From assembly GCA_031296105.1 (NCBI GenBank), contig JARLGJ010000012.1, positions 59,641 through 123,640 on the forward strand: a stretch of DNA of 64,000 nucleotides, given 5' to 3'. Below, in pieces: positions 1 to 8,433 of this stretch; within the stretch, counting starts at the first letter, position 1; each line of letters begins with the position of its first letter. The notes beneath the pieces were generated by a model that was not told the origin of the DNA, ran no database searches, and worked only from the letters and a program-made list of their open reading frames with translations. The DNA comes from Acidobacteriota bacterium (GTDB taxonomy: Bacteria; Acidobacteriota; Terriglobia; Terriglobales; Acidobacteriaceae). A program made the position numbers and the translations under genes.

Positions 1-1
1 T

Positions 2-2089
2 CAGGGCAACTGGCGCGACATCTTTCAAAACTGGGAGGCGCTCAGCGTCTCGTATCCCGCCCTTGCGCCCAGCATGATCTTCAAGTTTCTCGACTGCTCC
101 ACCGCCGATGGCTACAACCCCTATCGCGTTACTCGCGATGGCTGCGACTGGGAGGTGCTGGAGCCGCACGACTCCTGGTCTTTCATCGGCTACTGGGGAG
201 ATCATCAAGTCATCTACCTGTTGCGTCTGTTGGAGCAGGCCGAGCGCTGCGACCCGCAATCTCTCGAGCGCCTGCTCGACCACCCTTGCTTCAGCTACGT
301 CAACGTCCCGTATCGCATCAAGCCCTACGCGGAGATTCTGCGCGACCCGCAGAGCACCATCGTCTTCGATCGTCCGCTGCACAATAAGCTGCTCGCGCGC
401 GCCGCGCGCCTCGGTGCCGATGGCAAGCTGCTCTGCGCCGCCAGCGGCGAACCGGTTCGCGCCACGCTGGCGGAAAAGCTCCTGCTCGTGCTGCTCACCA
501 AGCTCTCCAACTTTGTGCCCGGCGCCGGCATCTGGCTCAACACGCAGCGCCCGGAGTGGAACGACGCCAACAACGCGCTGGTCGGCCACGGTGCCTCCAT
601 GGTCACCGTGTACTACCTGCATCGTTATCTGCGCTTTGTGCGCGCGCTTTTCGCCCGCAGCCCGCAAAAATCTTTCTCGCTTCCGCTGGAGATTGCCACG
701 TGGCTCGACAGCACCTCCGCGGCTCTGTCGGCCAATCGTCCGGCGGCCGATGTTCCCGTTACCGATGCCGCGCGCAAGCACCTGCTCGATCTCCTCGGCC
801 TCGTCGGCAGCGACTATCGCGAGCAGCTCTATGCCAGCGGCTTCCAAGGGCAGCGCCGCGCGGTGGAGAAGGCCGCGCTGCTGCAACTTTTAGACGAGGC
901 ACTCGGCCATGTCGTCCACACCATCCGCGCCAGCCGCCGCGCCGACGGTCTCTACGATTCCTATAACCGCATCGAACTGCACGGCGGCGAAGTCCGCGTG
1001 CATGGCCTGGCCGCCATGTTGGAAGGCCAGGTCGCCGCGCTCAGTGCCGGTGTCTTGCCCGCGTCCGAGGCCTTGCAACTTCTCGATGCCTTGCGCCGCA
1101 GTCCGCTCTATCGCGCCGATCAGAATAGTTACATCCTTTATCCCGCCAAGCCCGTGCGTTCGTTCCTCGCCAAGAACAACCTGCCGATGGAAAAGGTGCA
1201 GCAGTCGAAGCTGCTCGTGAAAATGCTGGCCGCGGGAGACACGCGCATCGTCGGCCACGACTTCGAGGGCGGCATTCACTTCCACGGTTCGTTCCAGAAC
1301 GCCAGTTATCTGCGCGCCACGCTTAACGGCATCCGCGAGCGCGGCCTACGCAAGCTCGCCGTGGAAGAGCGCGAACTCATCTGTGCCATTTACGAGGATT
1401 GCTTTGTGCATCGCGCCTTCTCCGGCCGCTCCGAGGCCATGTACAAATACGAAGGCATCGGCTGCATCTACTGGCACATGGTCAGCAAGCTGCTCGTCGC
1501 CGCACAGGAGGTTCTCGCCCAGGCCATTGCCGCCGGAGATGCGCCCGCCACCATCGCCGCGTTGCAGGCGCATTATCGTGACATCCGCTCCGGCCTCGGC
1601 ACGCACAAGCCGCCGCGCCAATACGGCGCCGTGCCCATCGATCCCTATTCGCACACGCCCGACTTCACCGGCGCACAGCAACCCGGCATGACCGGCCAGG
1701 CCAAGGAGGATTTTCTCGCCCGCATCGGCGAGATGGGCGTCATCGTCAGCGAGGGCCGCCTGCGCTTTGTGCCGCAGCTCATCACCGGCAACGAATTCCT
1801 CGCCGCGCCTACTGCATTTCATTTCCTCGACGTCGCGGGCCGCCCGCGCACTCTGCAACTTGAGCCGGGCAGCATGGCCTTTACCTACTGCCAGCTCCCC
1901 ATCGTGCTGCACCAAGGCGGTCCGGCGCGGATTCGCGTTACTCAGGATGGTGCGGAGAAAAGTTTCGACGGTCTGGTTCTCGATGAAGAATGCACGCGCG
2001 GCATTCATGCGCGTGAAGGAAGAATTTCGCAACTCGACGTGTTCCTCGCTCTCGACGGAGACTCCGTGAGCGAGCCGCCGGTTGCTTAG
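2..2089 (+). CDS. Large uncharacterised protein, C-terminal part (5' truncated by window edge)
   Basis: The reading frame is open from base 2 (QGNWRDIFQNWEAL precedes the first ATG at 74), so this is the C-terminal ~695 residues of a longer protein cut by the window edge, and the ATG at 74 is not its start. Segments such as GYWGDHQVIYLLRLLE and NTQRPEWNDANNALVG resemble, from memory, large acidobacterial/planctomycete proteins with a cellobiose-phosphorylase-like (alpha/alpha)6 barrel; that recollection is not proof. Aromatic- and acid-rich motifs suit a carbohydrate-active enzyme. It ends 25 bp before a GH16 lipoprotein gene on the same strand, which supports a polysaccharide-related role. 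The function is otherwise unknown. Confidence 0.7.
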   Translation, partial: QGNWRDIFQNWEALSVSYPALAPSMIFKFLDCSTADGYNPYRVTRDGCDWEVLEPHDSWSFIGYWGDHQVIYLLRLLEQAERCDPQSLERLLDHPCFSYVNVPYRIKPYAEILRDPQSTIVFDRPLHNKLLARAARLGADGKLLCAASGEPVRATLAEKLLLVLLTKLSNFVPGAGIWLNTQRPEWNDANNALVGHGASMVTVYYLHRYLRFVRALFARSPQKSFSLPLEIATWLDSTSAALSANRPAADVPVTDAARKHLLDLLGLVGSDYREQLYASGFQGQRRAVEKAALLQLLDEALGHVVHTIRASRRADGLYDSYNRIELHGGEVRVHGLAAMLEGQVAALSAGVLPASEALQLLDALRRSPLYRADQNSYILYPAKPVRSFLAKNNLPMEKVQQSKLLVKMLAAGDTRIVGHDFEGGIHFHGSFQNASYLRATLNGIRERGLRKLAVEERELICAIYEDCFVHRAFSGRSEAMYKYEGIGCIYWHMVSKLLVAAQEVLAQAIAAGDAPATIAALQAHYRDIRSGLGTHKPPRQYGAVPIDPYSHTPDFTGAQQPGMTGQAKEDFLARIGEMGVIVSEGRLRFVPQLITGNEFLAAPTAFHFLDVAGRPRTLQLEPGSMAFTYCQLPIVLHQGGPARIRVTQDGAEKSFDGLVLDEECTRGIHAREGRISQLDVFLALDGDSVSEPPVA

Positions 2090-2114
2090 CCATAACTCTT
2101 ATTGGGGGAATGCC

Positions 2115-3278
2115 ATGCGCGAACTATCCATCAACGTCAATTTCCGGCGGAGCCTCGTGCGCCGCGTTGTCTCGTCATGCGCCCTCGCGGTGCTCTTCTG
2201 CTCCGTGCCCGTCATGAGTTCCTGCGGCGGAGGCGGTTCGTCGTCCACCTCCGGCGGCGGTGGCACCACCTCGCAAGCCGCCACGCCCGTCATTGCCACC
2301 GCGGCCGCGCTCAACGGAGCCGTGATCGTCACGCTCTCCGACTCCACATCCGGCGCCGCTATCTACTACACCGTGGATGGCGCCACGCCCACCACCAGTT
2401 CGCCGCGCTACATCGCACCCTTCCTGCTCTCGTCTGACGCCACCGTCAAGGCGCTGGCCGTTGCCTCCGGTGACACCAACAGCTCCGTCGCCTCGCAGGC
2501 CTTCACGCTCGGCATCGCCTCCGGCACGCTCGTCTGGTCCGATGAGTTCGCCAACTCCACCACCGCCAACGCCGCGCCCAGCACCACCACCTGGACCTAC
2601 GACACCGGCGCCGGCGGCTGGGGCAACAGCGAGCTTGAAACCTACTGCGCCTACGGCTCCACTACTTCGCCCTGCGATGCCAGCAATCCCAACGTCTATG
2701 TCGGCACCGACGGTTATCTGCACATCCTCGCGCGCAATCCGTCCTCCAGCGTGTACACCTCTGCGCGCATGAAGACCCAGGGCCTTTTCAGCACCAGCTA
2801 CGGACGCATCGAGGCGCGCATCAAAATGCCCGAAGGCCAGGGCCTCTGGCCTGCCTTCTGGACGCTCGGCAACAGCGAATCCACCGTCGGCTGGCCCGCC
2901 TGCGGCGAGCAGGACATCATGGAGCACATCAACGCTCCCTCGCCCGATTGGATCGCCGGATCCCTGCACGGCACCAACATGGATCTCTCTACTCAGTACT
3001 CGCCCAGCAGTTTTTCCGCCGCCGACTGGCACACCTACGGCATCCTCTGGACCACGCAGTCCATCAAGTTTTACGTGGATGACCCGGCAAACATTTACGC
3101 CACTTACACGCCCAGCAGCATGACGGAGTCCGGCGCCGTCTGGCCCTTCGACACCAAGGGCGGAGCGTTCATTATCCTCAACATGGCGGTCGGAGGCTCC
3201 TGGCCCGGCTCGCCCAATACGTCCACTACGTTCCCCTCGGAGATGCTCGTCGATTACGTCCGCGTGTATAGCAACTAA
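2115..3278 (+). CDS. GH16 family glycoside hydrolase lipoprotein (laminarinase-like) with N-terminal CHB_HEX_C-type domain
   Basis: Predicted beta-glucanase (endo-1,3- or 1,3-1,4-), exported and lipid-anchored. The start is ATG 2115, behind the purine-rich GGGGGAA; an upstream in-frame start at 2082 overlaps the previous gene and lacks a ribosome site. The N-terminus has basic residues, a hydrophobic stretch and a lipobox-like VMSSC followed by a Gly/Ser linker. Residues ~50-130 (YYTVDGATPTTSSPRY, then VKALAVASG) match the chitobiase/beta-hexosaminidase C-terminal-type domain often fused to secreted hydrolases. The GH16 catalytic signature ExDxxE is seen as EQDIMEHI, with the expected FWTLGNS before it and GSLHGTN after it. 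About 387 residues, a normal length. Substrate specificity within GH16 cannot be decided. Confidence 0.9.
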   Translation: MRELSINVNFRRSLVRRVVSSCALAVLFCSVPVMSSCGGGGSSSTSGGGGTTSQAATPVIATAAALNGAVIVTLSDSTSGAAIYYTVDGATPTTSSPRYIAPFLLSSDATVKALAVASGDTNSSVASQAFTLGIASGTLVWSDEFANSTTANAAPSTTTWTYDTGAGGWGNSELETYCAYGSTTSPCDASNPNVYVGTDGYLHILARNPSSSVYTSARMKTQGLFSTSYGRIEARIKMPEGQGLWPAFWTLGNSESTVGWPACGEQDIMEHINAPSPDWIAGSLHGTNMDLSTQYSPSSFSAADWHTYGILWTTQSIKFYVDDPANIYATYTPSSMTESGAVWPFDTKGGAFIILNMAVGGSWPGSPNTSTTFPSEMLVDYVRVYSN

Positions 3279-3288
3279 TTAGAATCAG

Positions 3289-3328
3289 GCGGGAGCGGGA
3301 TGCCGTCTTCAACGGCGTCCGCTCCCGC
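3289..3328 (+). terminator. Strong hairpin after the GH16 gene
   Basis: A long stem (GCGGGAGCGG pairing with CCGCTCCCGC, extended by TGCCGT/ACGGCG) starts 10 bp after the GH16 stop codon. No clear T-run follows, so it may be a weak terminator or an mRNA-stabilising hairpin. Confidence 0.55.
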
Positions 3329-3512
3329 AGCAATTCAATAACTGACGAAGCCTCCTCAATCCCTTCTAACTTCGCGTTGCCCGCTCTGCGGAACGTGTTA
3401 CTGTGAAGTCGTGCGTGGCGAGTGCATTGCCGTCGCGCGGATTGCTTCCGCTGGGTCAGGCGCGGGTGGAAGCCTTGACTTGGCCAGGGATTTGCATAGG
3501 GAAGAGTAACGT

Positions 3513-4307
3513 ATGGCTGGCGAACGTTATTTTCAGTTGATGGGTACTGCCGCTGGACCCGGGGTTCCGGCTTTCTTTTGCGAGTGCGCGGGCTGCGCCG
3601 AGGCCCGGCGTGACCCGCAACTCAGCCGGGCGCGTTGCAGCGCGCGCGTGCACCTCGACGGCGCCAACCTCCTGATCGATCCAGGCCCCGATCTGCGGCA
3701 GCAACTTGTGCGCTTCGAGGTCGGTGAAATCCAGGAGGTCTTCCTCACCCACTGGCATCACGACCATTGCGGCGGCCTCGGGGAACTCGAATATTACATT
3801 CAGTTGCATCGCCGCGCGCCGCTGCGGCTGCATCTTCCCTCCGGCGCCATGCAGCCGTTCCTCAACGCCTACCCGCACCTCGGCGAAATCTTTGAGCTGG
3901 TGCCATGGGCCTGGGGAGAGCCCATGGCTTGCGGCAATGTCACCATCACCGGCCTCGAGGCCAACCATGGCATTGAGACCGCGGGAGTTCTGGTGCGCGG
4001 CGACGGCGTTTCCATCGCTTATTTTCCTGACACCGCGGGCCTTCCCGAAGCGACGCTCCGCCGGGTCGAAGGCGTGGACTGGCTGATCTGCGATGCCACC
4101 TTTACCGGCGAAAACTGGTTCCCCGCCAGTCATATGACGCTCAGCGAAACAATCGCCCTGGGCAAGGCCGTGCACGCGCGGCACACCGTGCCGACGCACT
4201 TCGCGGTTCACTTCTCCGATCCAGTGACCCATGCGGAGCTTGCCGCTCTTGTCGTGGATGAGCCGGATGTACGTCTGGCTCACGATGGAATGAAGATCGC
4301 TCTTTAA
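3513..4307 (+). CDS. MBL-fold metallo-hydrolase (PqqB/PhnP-like)
   Basis: A 264-residue cytoplasmic metallo-beta-lactamase-fold hydrolase. The metal-binding motif HxHxDH is present as HWHHDH (~residues 85-90), with further likely ligands in EANHGIE, FPDTAG and PTHFAVH. A cysteine-bearing segment near the N-terminus (ECAGCAEARRDP) and the phrase LLIDPGPDLRQQL are typical of the PqqB/PhnP branch, which includes phosphodiesterases and coenzyme PQQ proteins. No other pqq or phn genes are nearby, so the substrate is unknown. It converges on the DUF2064 gene (minus strand) only 17 bp downstream. Confidence 0.85.
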   Translation: MAGERYFQLMGTAAGPGVPAFFCECAGCAEARRDPQLSRARCSARVHLDGANLLIDPGPDLRQQLVRFEVGEIQEVFLTHWHHDHCGGLGELEYYIQLHRRAPLRLHLPSGAMQPFLNAYPHLGEIFELVPWAWGEPMACGNVTITGLEANHGIETAGVLVRGDGVSIAYFPDTAGLPEATLRRVEGVDWLICDATFTGENWFPASHMTLSETIALGKAVHARHTVPTHFAVHFSDPVTHAELAALVVDEPDVRLAHDGMKIAL

Positions 4308-4324
4308 GCGCTAAGAACGCCGCT

Positions 4325-5149
4325 CTATTGCCTGCGGGTGATGTTCGGCGGGAATGGAAACGCGCTGCTGTTGCGTAGCAGATCTTCTTCCATGTGCCGT
4401 ATCGCGTGGTCGTCCGTCTGGAACGCCGAGCGCAGCAGAGATAGCAGGTCGATGGCCAGCGAGTTGCTATCGCCTGACGAGGTGGCCAGCAGCAGCAGGT
4501 CGGCCAGCGTGTCCAGGTCCTGCCGCACCGCCAGCAGTGCCGCCTGCGTTTCTCCGGCTCTTTCAAACAATTCGACAAAGTCTGTGTTCCGCTGCCAGTG
4601 CACGTCTGCAATCAGCGCAAGGTCCCATGTGCGCAGCCCAATCAGGTAGCATCCGCCCTGATGGTCCGGCCCCAGCACCAGCCGTCGCGAGTCCAGGTAA
4701 AGGAAGGCGAGGCGAATGTCATCCAGCGTAAGCAGAGGGCAGTCCGAGCCGACGATGACTACTTTTTCGTAGCCCAGCTTGCCGATCTGTGCCACCGCCT
4801 GCGCCAGACGCTCTCCAAAGCTGCCGCCGTGCTGCAGGTGATAAGGGAAGCGCGGCATCGAGGGCGTTGGGTTCACCGACGTGAAGATATGAATGTCGAT
4901 GCCTTCCGGCTCCAGCTTCTTCAAGTCGGCGGAGTAGAACAGAGACTGAAAGGCCACCGGCCAGTTGCGGCGCTGGCACTCCACAATCGCCGGATCGCCG
5001 AAGATGATGACGGCGGAGCGGACGGTGTCCGGCACGTCCAGCGTCTCCTGGCCTGAGCATTCGTCGGTTTGAGCTGTGCAATCCATGGTCTGTGCATCCA
5101 TCCCGGAGTCTCCGGAGCCGCCCGCGTCGAGTTTTTTCTGCTCGCTCAT
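4325..5149 (-). CDS. DUF2064 family protein (TIGR04282-like, GT-A fold), copy 1
   Basis: About 274 residues. The central motif VVIVGSDCPLLTLDD, followed by LVLGPDHQGGCYLIGL, is the hallmark of DUF2064/TIGR04282, a GT-A-fold group annotated as rSAM-associated or arsenosugar-biosynthesis glycosyltransferase. The usual N-terminal nucleotide-binding-loop motif (KxPxxGxxKTRL) is absent; in its place is FGDPAIVECQRRNWPVAF, also seen in the copy at 35133. The start ATG 5149 is chosen because GGGAGGAAC lies just upstream. It overlaps the stop of the GNAT gene by 4 bp (ATGA), implying translational coupling. An N-terminal ~40-residue Ser/Asp/Cys-rich extension is not part of the family core. The donor and acceptor are unknown. 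Confidence 0.82.
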   Translation of the reverse strand: MSEQKKLDAGGSGDSGMDAQTMDCTAQTDECSGQETLDVPDTVRSAVIIFGDPAIVECQRRNWPVAFQSLFYSADLKKLEPEGIDIHIFTSVNPTPSMPRFPYHLQHGGSFGERLAQAVAQIGKLGYEKVVIVGSDCPLLTLDDIRLAFLYLDSRRLVLGPDHQGGCYLIGLRTWDLALIADVHWQRNTDFVELFERAGETQAALLAVRQDLDTLADLLLLATSSGDSNSLAIDLLSLLRSAFQTDDHAIRHMEEDLLRNSSAFPFPPNITRRQ

Positions 5150-5592
5150 CGTTCCTCCCGGTGCTTGCGCGCAACAAACTTCATGGGTTGGGGCGCGCAG
5201 CGTGTTCGTCCCGGGCACAGGTCGCATTCTTCGCGGAATGGCGCATGAACCTCATTCCACTCGGTCCGTTCAAAGCCGAGCCGGCGGTAGAACTCCGCCG
5301 CCGGGCCGCGCGAGACCGCGCGTACCGTTGCATGGGTGTCCAGCACAATTCGCAGGAGTTTGCTTCCAACTCCCATATTGCACGCGTCGGGCCAAACCGC
5401 AACCGGCCGTATGTACGGTGCCGCGCCCACGAACTCAAGGCGCACAAAGCCAAGAATCCTCTCCTCGTCAACCGCAACCAGGCAGGTGTCCCCGGTAATC
5501 TGCTCTGGAGACAGTTCTCCCTGCATATCATTCGCATCCAGAATGGCGAGGATCTCGTCCCTGTCCGCGGGTTGTGCTGGCCGAATGTTCAC
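5146..5592 (-). CDS. GNAT family N-acetyltransferase
   Basis: A 148-residue GNAT acetyltransferase. The acetyl-CoA-binding signature is visible as ACNMGVGSKLLRIVLD (R/QxxGxG/A type), and the late FYRRLGFERTEW segment is the usual beta6/alpha4 element. The C-terminus carries EECDLCPGRTRC, three cysteines beyond the core that could bind a metal. It is co-transcribed with the downstream DUF2064 gene (4 bp overlap). The acceptor substrate is unknown; small-molecule amine or protein N-terminus acetylation are both possible. Confidence 0.85.
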   Translation of the reverse strand: MNIRPAQPADRDEILAILDANDMQGELSPEQITGDTCLVAVDEERILGFVRLEFVGAAPYIRPVAVWPDACNMGVGSKLLRIVLDTHATVRAVSRGPAAEFYRRLGFERTEWNEVHAPFREECDLCPGRTRCAPQPMKFVARKHREER

Positions 5593-5654
5593 ATCTGTCT
5601 CTTTGCGTCTTCAATATTGCTGCATGCTCGCCCTCTGGCTCGCGCCACGGCGGC

Positions 5655-6239
5655 TCAGTCCACGCGCTGCCCAAAATTCTGTGCCCGCCGTCTCTGCTCC
5701 AGGCTTTCTTCAGAGGGATGGCACATGCCAAACAGTTCGCGCTGACGGCACAGCAGAACGTCACCGGCATAGGTCTCCCACACGCCGGTAAATGCCTTTT
5801 CGCTGGCCTCAGCGACTTCCACGGTGGCCACAAACAACGTGTGGTCGCCCACCTCCTGGCTGCTGGCCACGCAACACTCCAGGTAGCCCAGCGCGCCCGC
5901 TATCCGCGGCGGCCGCATGGTGCGCGAGTTCACCGTGTGCAGTCCGGCGCGCAGAAACTTGTCGCACACCGCGCCCGAGCTGTTGCCGCAGATCTCGATT
6001 GCGCTCTGAAAGTTCTGCCCCACGATGTTCACCACAAACTCGCCGGTCGCCTGGATCAGTTGGTGCGAGTACCGTCGCGTTCCCACGCTGATGGCAATCA
6101 TCGGCGGGCGGTGCGAGACCGGCATCGTCCAGGTCACCGTCAATACATTCGGCTTGCCTTGCTCGTCGCAGCAGGTGATCAGCGCCACGGGGCGCGGATT
6201 CAGCAGGGCGGCAATATCGCGATCTGTTATCTGCTTCAT
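5655..6239 (-). CDS. Flavin reductase-like (FMN-binding split-barrel) protein, flavoredoxin type
   Basis: About 194 residues. The N-terminal pattern RPVALITCCDEQGKPNVLTVTW and the later PPMIAISVGTRRYSHQLI and EFVVNIV match the flavin-reductase-like/flavoredoxin domain, which binds FMN and transfers electrons. The start ATG 6239 (MKQITDRDI) is preferred over the upstream start at 6263 because AAAAGAAG sits just before it. A cysteine-containing C-terminal region (LECCVASSQ, ELFGMCH) is typical. It lies on the same strand as the GNAT/DUF2064 pair, 62 bp upstream, so it may head that transcript. The electron partner is unknown; nearby ferredoxins and molybdoenzymes are candidates by proximity only. 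Confidence 0.85.
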   Translation of the reverse strand: MKQITDRDIAALLNPRPVALITCCDEQGKPNVLTVTWTMPVSHRPPMIAISVGTRRYSHQLIQATGEFVVNIVGQNFQSAIEICGNSSGAVCDKFLRAGLHTVNSRTMRPPRIAGALGYLECCVASSQEVGDHTLFVATVEVAEASEKAFTGVWETYAGDVLLCRQRELFGMCHPSEESLEQRRRAQNFGQRVD

Positions 6240-6383
6240 CTTCTTTTCTGCCCGACGGGGCACTAAATCTTGCCTATGCAGTCAAGATTATCCTATTTCT
6301 TCATGGGGTCAACTTGCACGAGAGCGAACAGGCAAATCCCTACTCTCGATCTTGCTGCAACTACTTCACCAAATAGATGCACA

Positions 6384-6422
6384 AAAACACCGGGGAAACG
6401 ATTGATTGGATCGTTTCCCCGG
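6384..6422 (-). terminator. Rho-independent terminator of the porin gene
   Basis: A perfect ~12 bp stem (CGGGGAAACGAT / ATCGTTTCCCCG, loop TGATTGG, 6391-6421) is followed on the minus strand by TTTTT (6384-6388). It lies 130 bp after the porin stop codon and would end leftward transcription. Confidence 0.8.
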
Positions 6423-6551
6423 ATATTACTGAATAATCTTGTCATCGCCTTGGACGGTGGTGGGCGAAAACAGTCATGTGGTCGTCCATGAAACCTAGCG
6501 GCTGCCATCTTCGCTATGAGCTGCGAAGATGGCAATCCAGCGAAGAACTAT

Positions 6552-8012
6552 TTAGCGGGCGGCTCCCACCTTGCCACGGAAAGTGTAGGTCACCTCGCCG
6601 CGGAAGAAGTAGGCAGGGTCCTGATGGGCATAGAAGTTTCCGGCCCACCACTTTTCATACAGAATGTGGCCGATCCAGTTCTTGCTCAACAGGATGTCGC
6701 TGCGCAGTTGAAGGTTCTCGCCGCGGTTGGTTCCGGTGCCGAACACCGTGGGGCTGAAGGCGTTGATCGACTTGAAGGCATTGTGCTGGTACAGCGCCGC
6801 GCGCAACACGATCTTCTTCACCGGAATCACTCCGGCTTCGAGGGTCAGGATGCCGTCGTTGCTGAGGTAGCTGATGCCCTTCTCGTTGACCAGCGAGTAC
6901 GCATACAACTCGCTGTAACGCGGCCAGCGCGAGAACAGCGGGTCAAAGCCCACGCCGTCCTTCTGCTGATCGCTGCCGGACAGGACGGTGTAGCCGCCCT
7001 CGACGAAGGGCTTGCCAGGGGTGTTGAGGAACTGCTTGGTCACGGTCACGTAGCCGGCAAAGGCCGTCCAACTCGTGGCCTTCAGCGTCTGGGCCGGGTT
7101 GGCACGAACCGCGTCAAACTGCAGCGCGCCTTCGCCCTTGATGCTAAGGCCGTTCGGCATGCGATGCAGAATGCGGGCGCCAATCGTGTTGGTGTGTTTG
7201 TTCGGCTGGAAGAGGGAGTTCGTAGCCGCGCGAGGATCCTTGATTTCCTTCTTCAGCATGTAGTACGCGTCAATGTCGGTGTTGCTCCGGTTGCGGTCGG
7301 TGTAATACAGGCCGATCGCCTGATCGTTCCAGTCATCCAGAGCCGTCTTCTGGTTATGCACGAGCGGGAACAGGTGCTCCAGGCGAGGGTTCAGGATGCC
7401 GACAACTTCCAGTTGGGACTTCTTGTGGGTGTAGGCAATGTTCACCATGTTGTAGTAGCTGGCACGGGAACCGTCGCCGCCCGTACCGTCCATGAACATG
7501 AAACCGTCGCCCTTGATCCAGTCCATGCGTCCGGCCTGGAAGGTCAGTCCCTTGATGAATGTTTTGTTGAACTTGATGTTCAACTGGTCGAAGAAGATTT
7601 CGTTGTCGTTCAGCTTGACGTGCGTGTAGATGGACTTATTCATCTCGTTCGTCAGCTTGACGTTCAATTGCACATCCGAGTGCGGCGCCGACAGGGTGCC
7701 CCAGATGCGGGTGCGCAGGCGCAGTTGTTCGTGCTGGTTCTTGCCGCCCGGACCGGCGCTGGCATTGTTGAAGTCGAATGGCGGGTTCCAGTCTTCCGTG
7801 CGGTCACGTTCGTCCAGACCGTAGGTAAACACCGGTACCTTCGCGGTGACCGGCCCAACCGTCGCCGCCGGCGGCAGTGGGAAGAAGGTGAGGCTAGTGG
7901 AATATTCCTGCAAAGGGCCCATTTGGGGCTGTGCCGGAATTTGCGCCAGGGCCAAAGTGCTGGCCCCAAGGACGAGACAGACAAGTAAAAATAGAGCAGA
8001 CCGAGCAGTCAA
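6552..8012 (-). CDS. Outer-membrane beta-barrel porin, alginate-export (AlgE) family-like
   Basis: About 486 residues with a cleavable signal peptide (hydrophobic FLLVCLVLGASTLALA, then AQ). The mature part is rich in alternating aromatic/polar segments typical of outer-membrane strands (LRLRTRIWGTL, GLTFQAGRMDWIKGDGF, FRGEVTYTFRGKV at the end) and resembles the alginate_exp domain. The start is TTG 8012: GGAGGAA lies 5-6 bases upstream, whereas the longer in-frame start at 8075 gives an implausible leader and would precede the mapped promoter. A sigma-54 promoter match is at 8056-8074. It is transcribed divergently from the molybdoenzyme trio and shares its upstream motif region, so it probably admits that system's substrate. 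Confidence 0.82.
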   Translation of the reverse strand: MTARSALFLLVCLVLGASTLALAQIPAQPQMGPLQEYSTSLTFFPLPPAATVGPVTAKVPVFTYGLDERDRTEDWNPPFDFNNASAGPGGKNQHEQLRLRTRIWGTLSAPHSDVQLNVKLTNEMNKSIYTHVKLNDNEIFFDQLNIKFNKTFIKGLTFQAGRMDWIKGDGFMFMDGTGGDGSRASYYNMVNIAYTHKKSQLEVVGILNPRLEHLFPLVHNQKTALDDWNDQAIGLYYTDRNRSNTDIDAYYMLKKEIKDPRAATNSLFQPNKHTNTIGARILHRMPNGLSIKGEGALQFDAVRANPAQTLKATSWTAFAGYVTVTKQFLNTPGKPFVEGGYTVLSGSDQQKDGVGFDPLFSRWPRYSELYAYSLVNEKGISYLSNDGILTLEAGVIPVKKIVLRAALYQHNAFKSINAFSPTVFGTGTNRGENLQLRSDILLSKNWIGHILYEKWWAGNFYAHQDPAYFFRGEVTYTFRGKVGAAR

Positions 8013-8055
8013 GGAGTTCCTCCAATAAATTAAGGCCGTCCGAGATACCTGTACC

Positions 8056-8074
8056 AAGCAATCCGGTAGCCACA
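8056..8074 (-). promoter_or_regulatory. Sigma-54 promoter for the porin gene
   Basis: On the minus strand TGTGGCTACCGGATTGCTT matches TTGGCAC-N5-TTGCWT with exactly 10 bases between GG and GC. The expected start of transcription (~8046) leaves a 34-base leader before the TTG start codon. Confidence 0.75.
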
Positions 8075-8185
8075 TGCCAGAATGAAAAAATGAATAGGCA
8101 AGTCGATGATGATGATTGACTTTATAGATAGGAATGAACGTCCATATGAAGCAATTACGCGAACGATGGGTTCATGCGTCCTGTT

Positions 8186-8234
8186 CTGACACCTGTTGCT
8201 TCTCAATCTGACACAAGCTTCTCAAAAAAAGACG
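8186..8234. promoter_or_regulatory. Likely activator-binding region (UAS) between porin and molybdoenzyme trio
   Basis: Contains TTCTCAATCTGACACA (8200-8215) and GCTTCTCAAAAAAAGACG (8217-8234). The second recurs with one mismatch at 17496-17513. On the opposite strand the whole block closely matches 40036-40062. It sits 112-180 bp from both divergent sigma-54 promoters, as expected for an enhancer-binding protein. Confidence 0.65.
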
Positions 8235-8349
8235 GATAGCCCGCAAGTCAACGCCTTGTTCCGCCGCCAGCGGATTCCGTTAGAGCGTCTGGACAGCGCC
8301 ATTTCCTGCTCTTCCATCACTTTCCCCTTGTTCCGCCGCTGCGCCCCGG

Positions 8350-8368
8350 TTTGGCCCACGTGTTGCAT
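8350..8368 (+). promoter_or_regulatory. Sigma-54 promoter for the molybdoenzyme trio
   Basis: TTTGGCCCACGTGTTGCAT: GG at 8353-8354, GC at 8365-8366, spacing 10. The predicted transcript starts near 8378, 56 bases before the ATG at 8434. Confidence 0.75.
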
Positions 8369-8433
8369 TGTCTAGGTTTCACAACCGTGTGATTGAAGCC
8401 GGGGGAGCCTCGAACGTTTGAATTGAGGGAATC

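Noticed and set aside
2175..3032. Long minus-strand frame opposite the GH16 gene
   Set aside because: Gly/Val-rich composition with no domain; a shadow of the GH16 codons, which carry a full catalytic signature.
5616..5634. Possible sigma-54 site in front of the GNAT/DUF2064 pair (minus strand)
   Set aside because: The GG-N10-GC spacing is met, but both halves (GGGC and CAGC) are poor matches.
6516..7988. 490-residue plus-strand frame opposite the porin
   Set aside because: No signal or domain; the minus strand has signal peptide, ribosome site, promoter and terminator.
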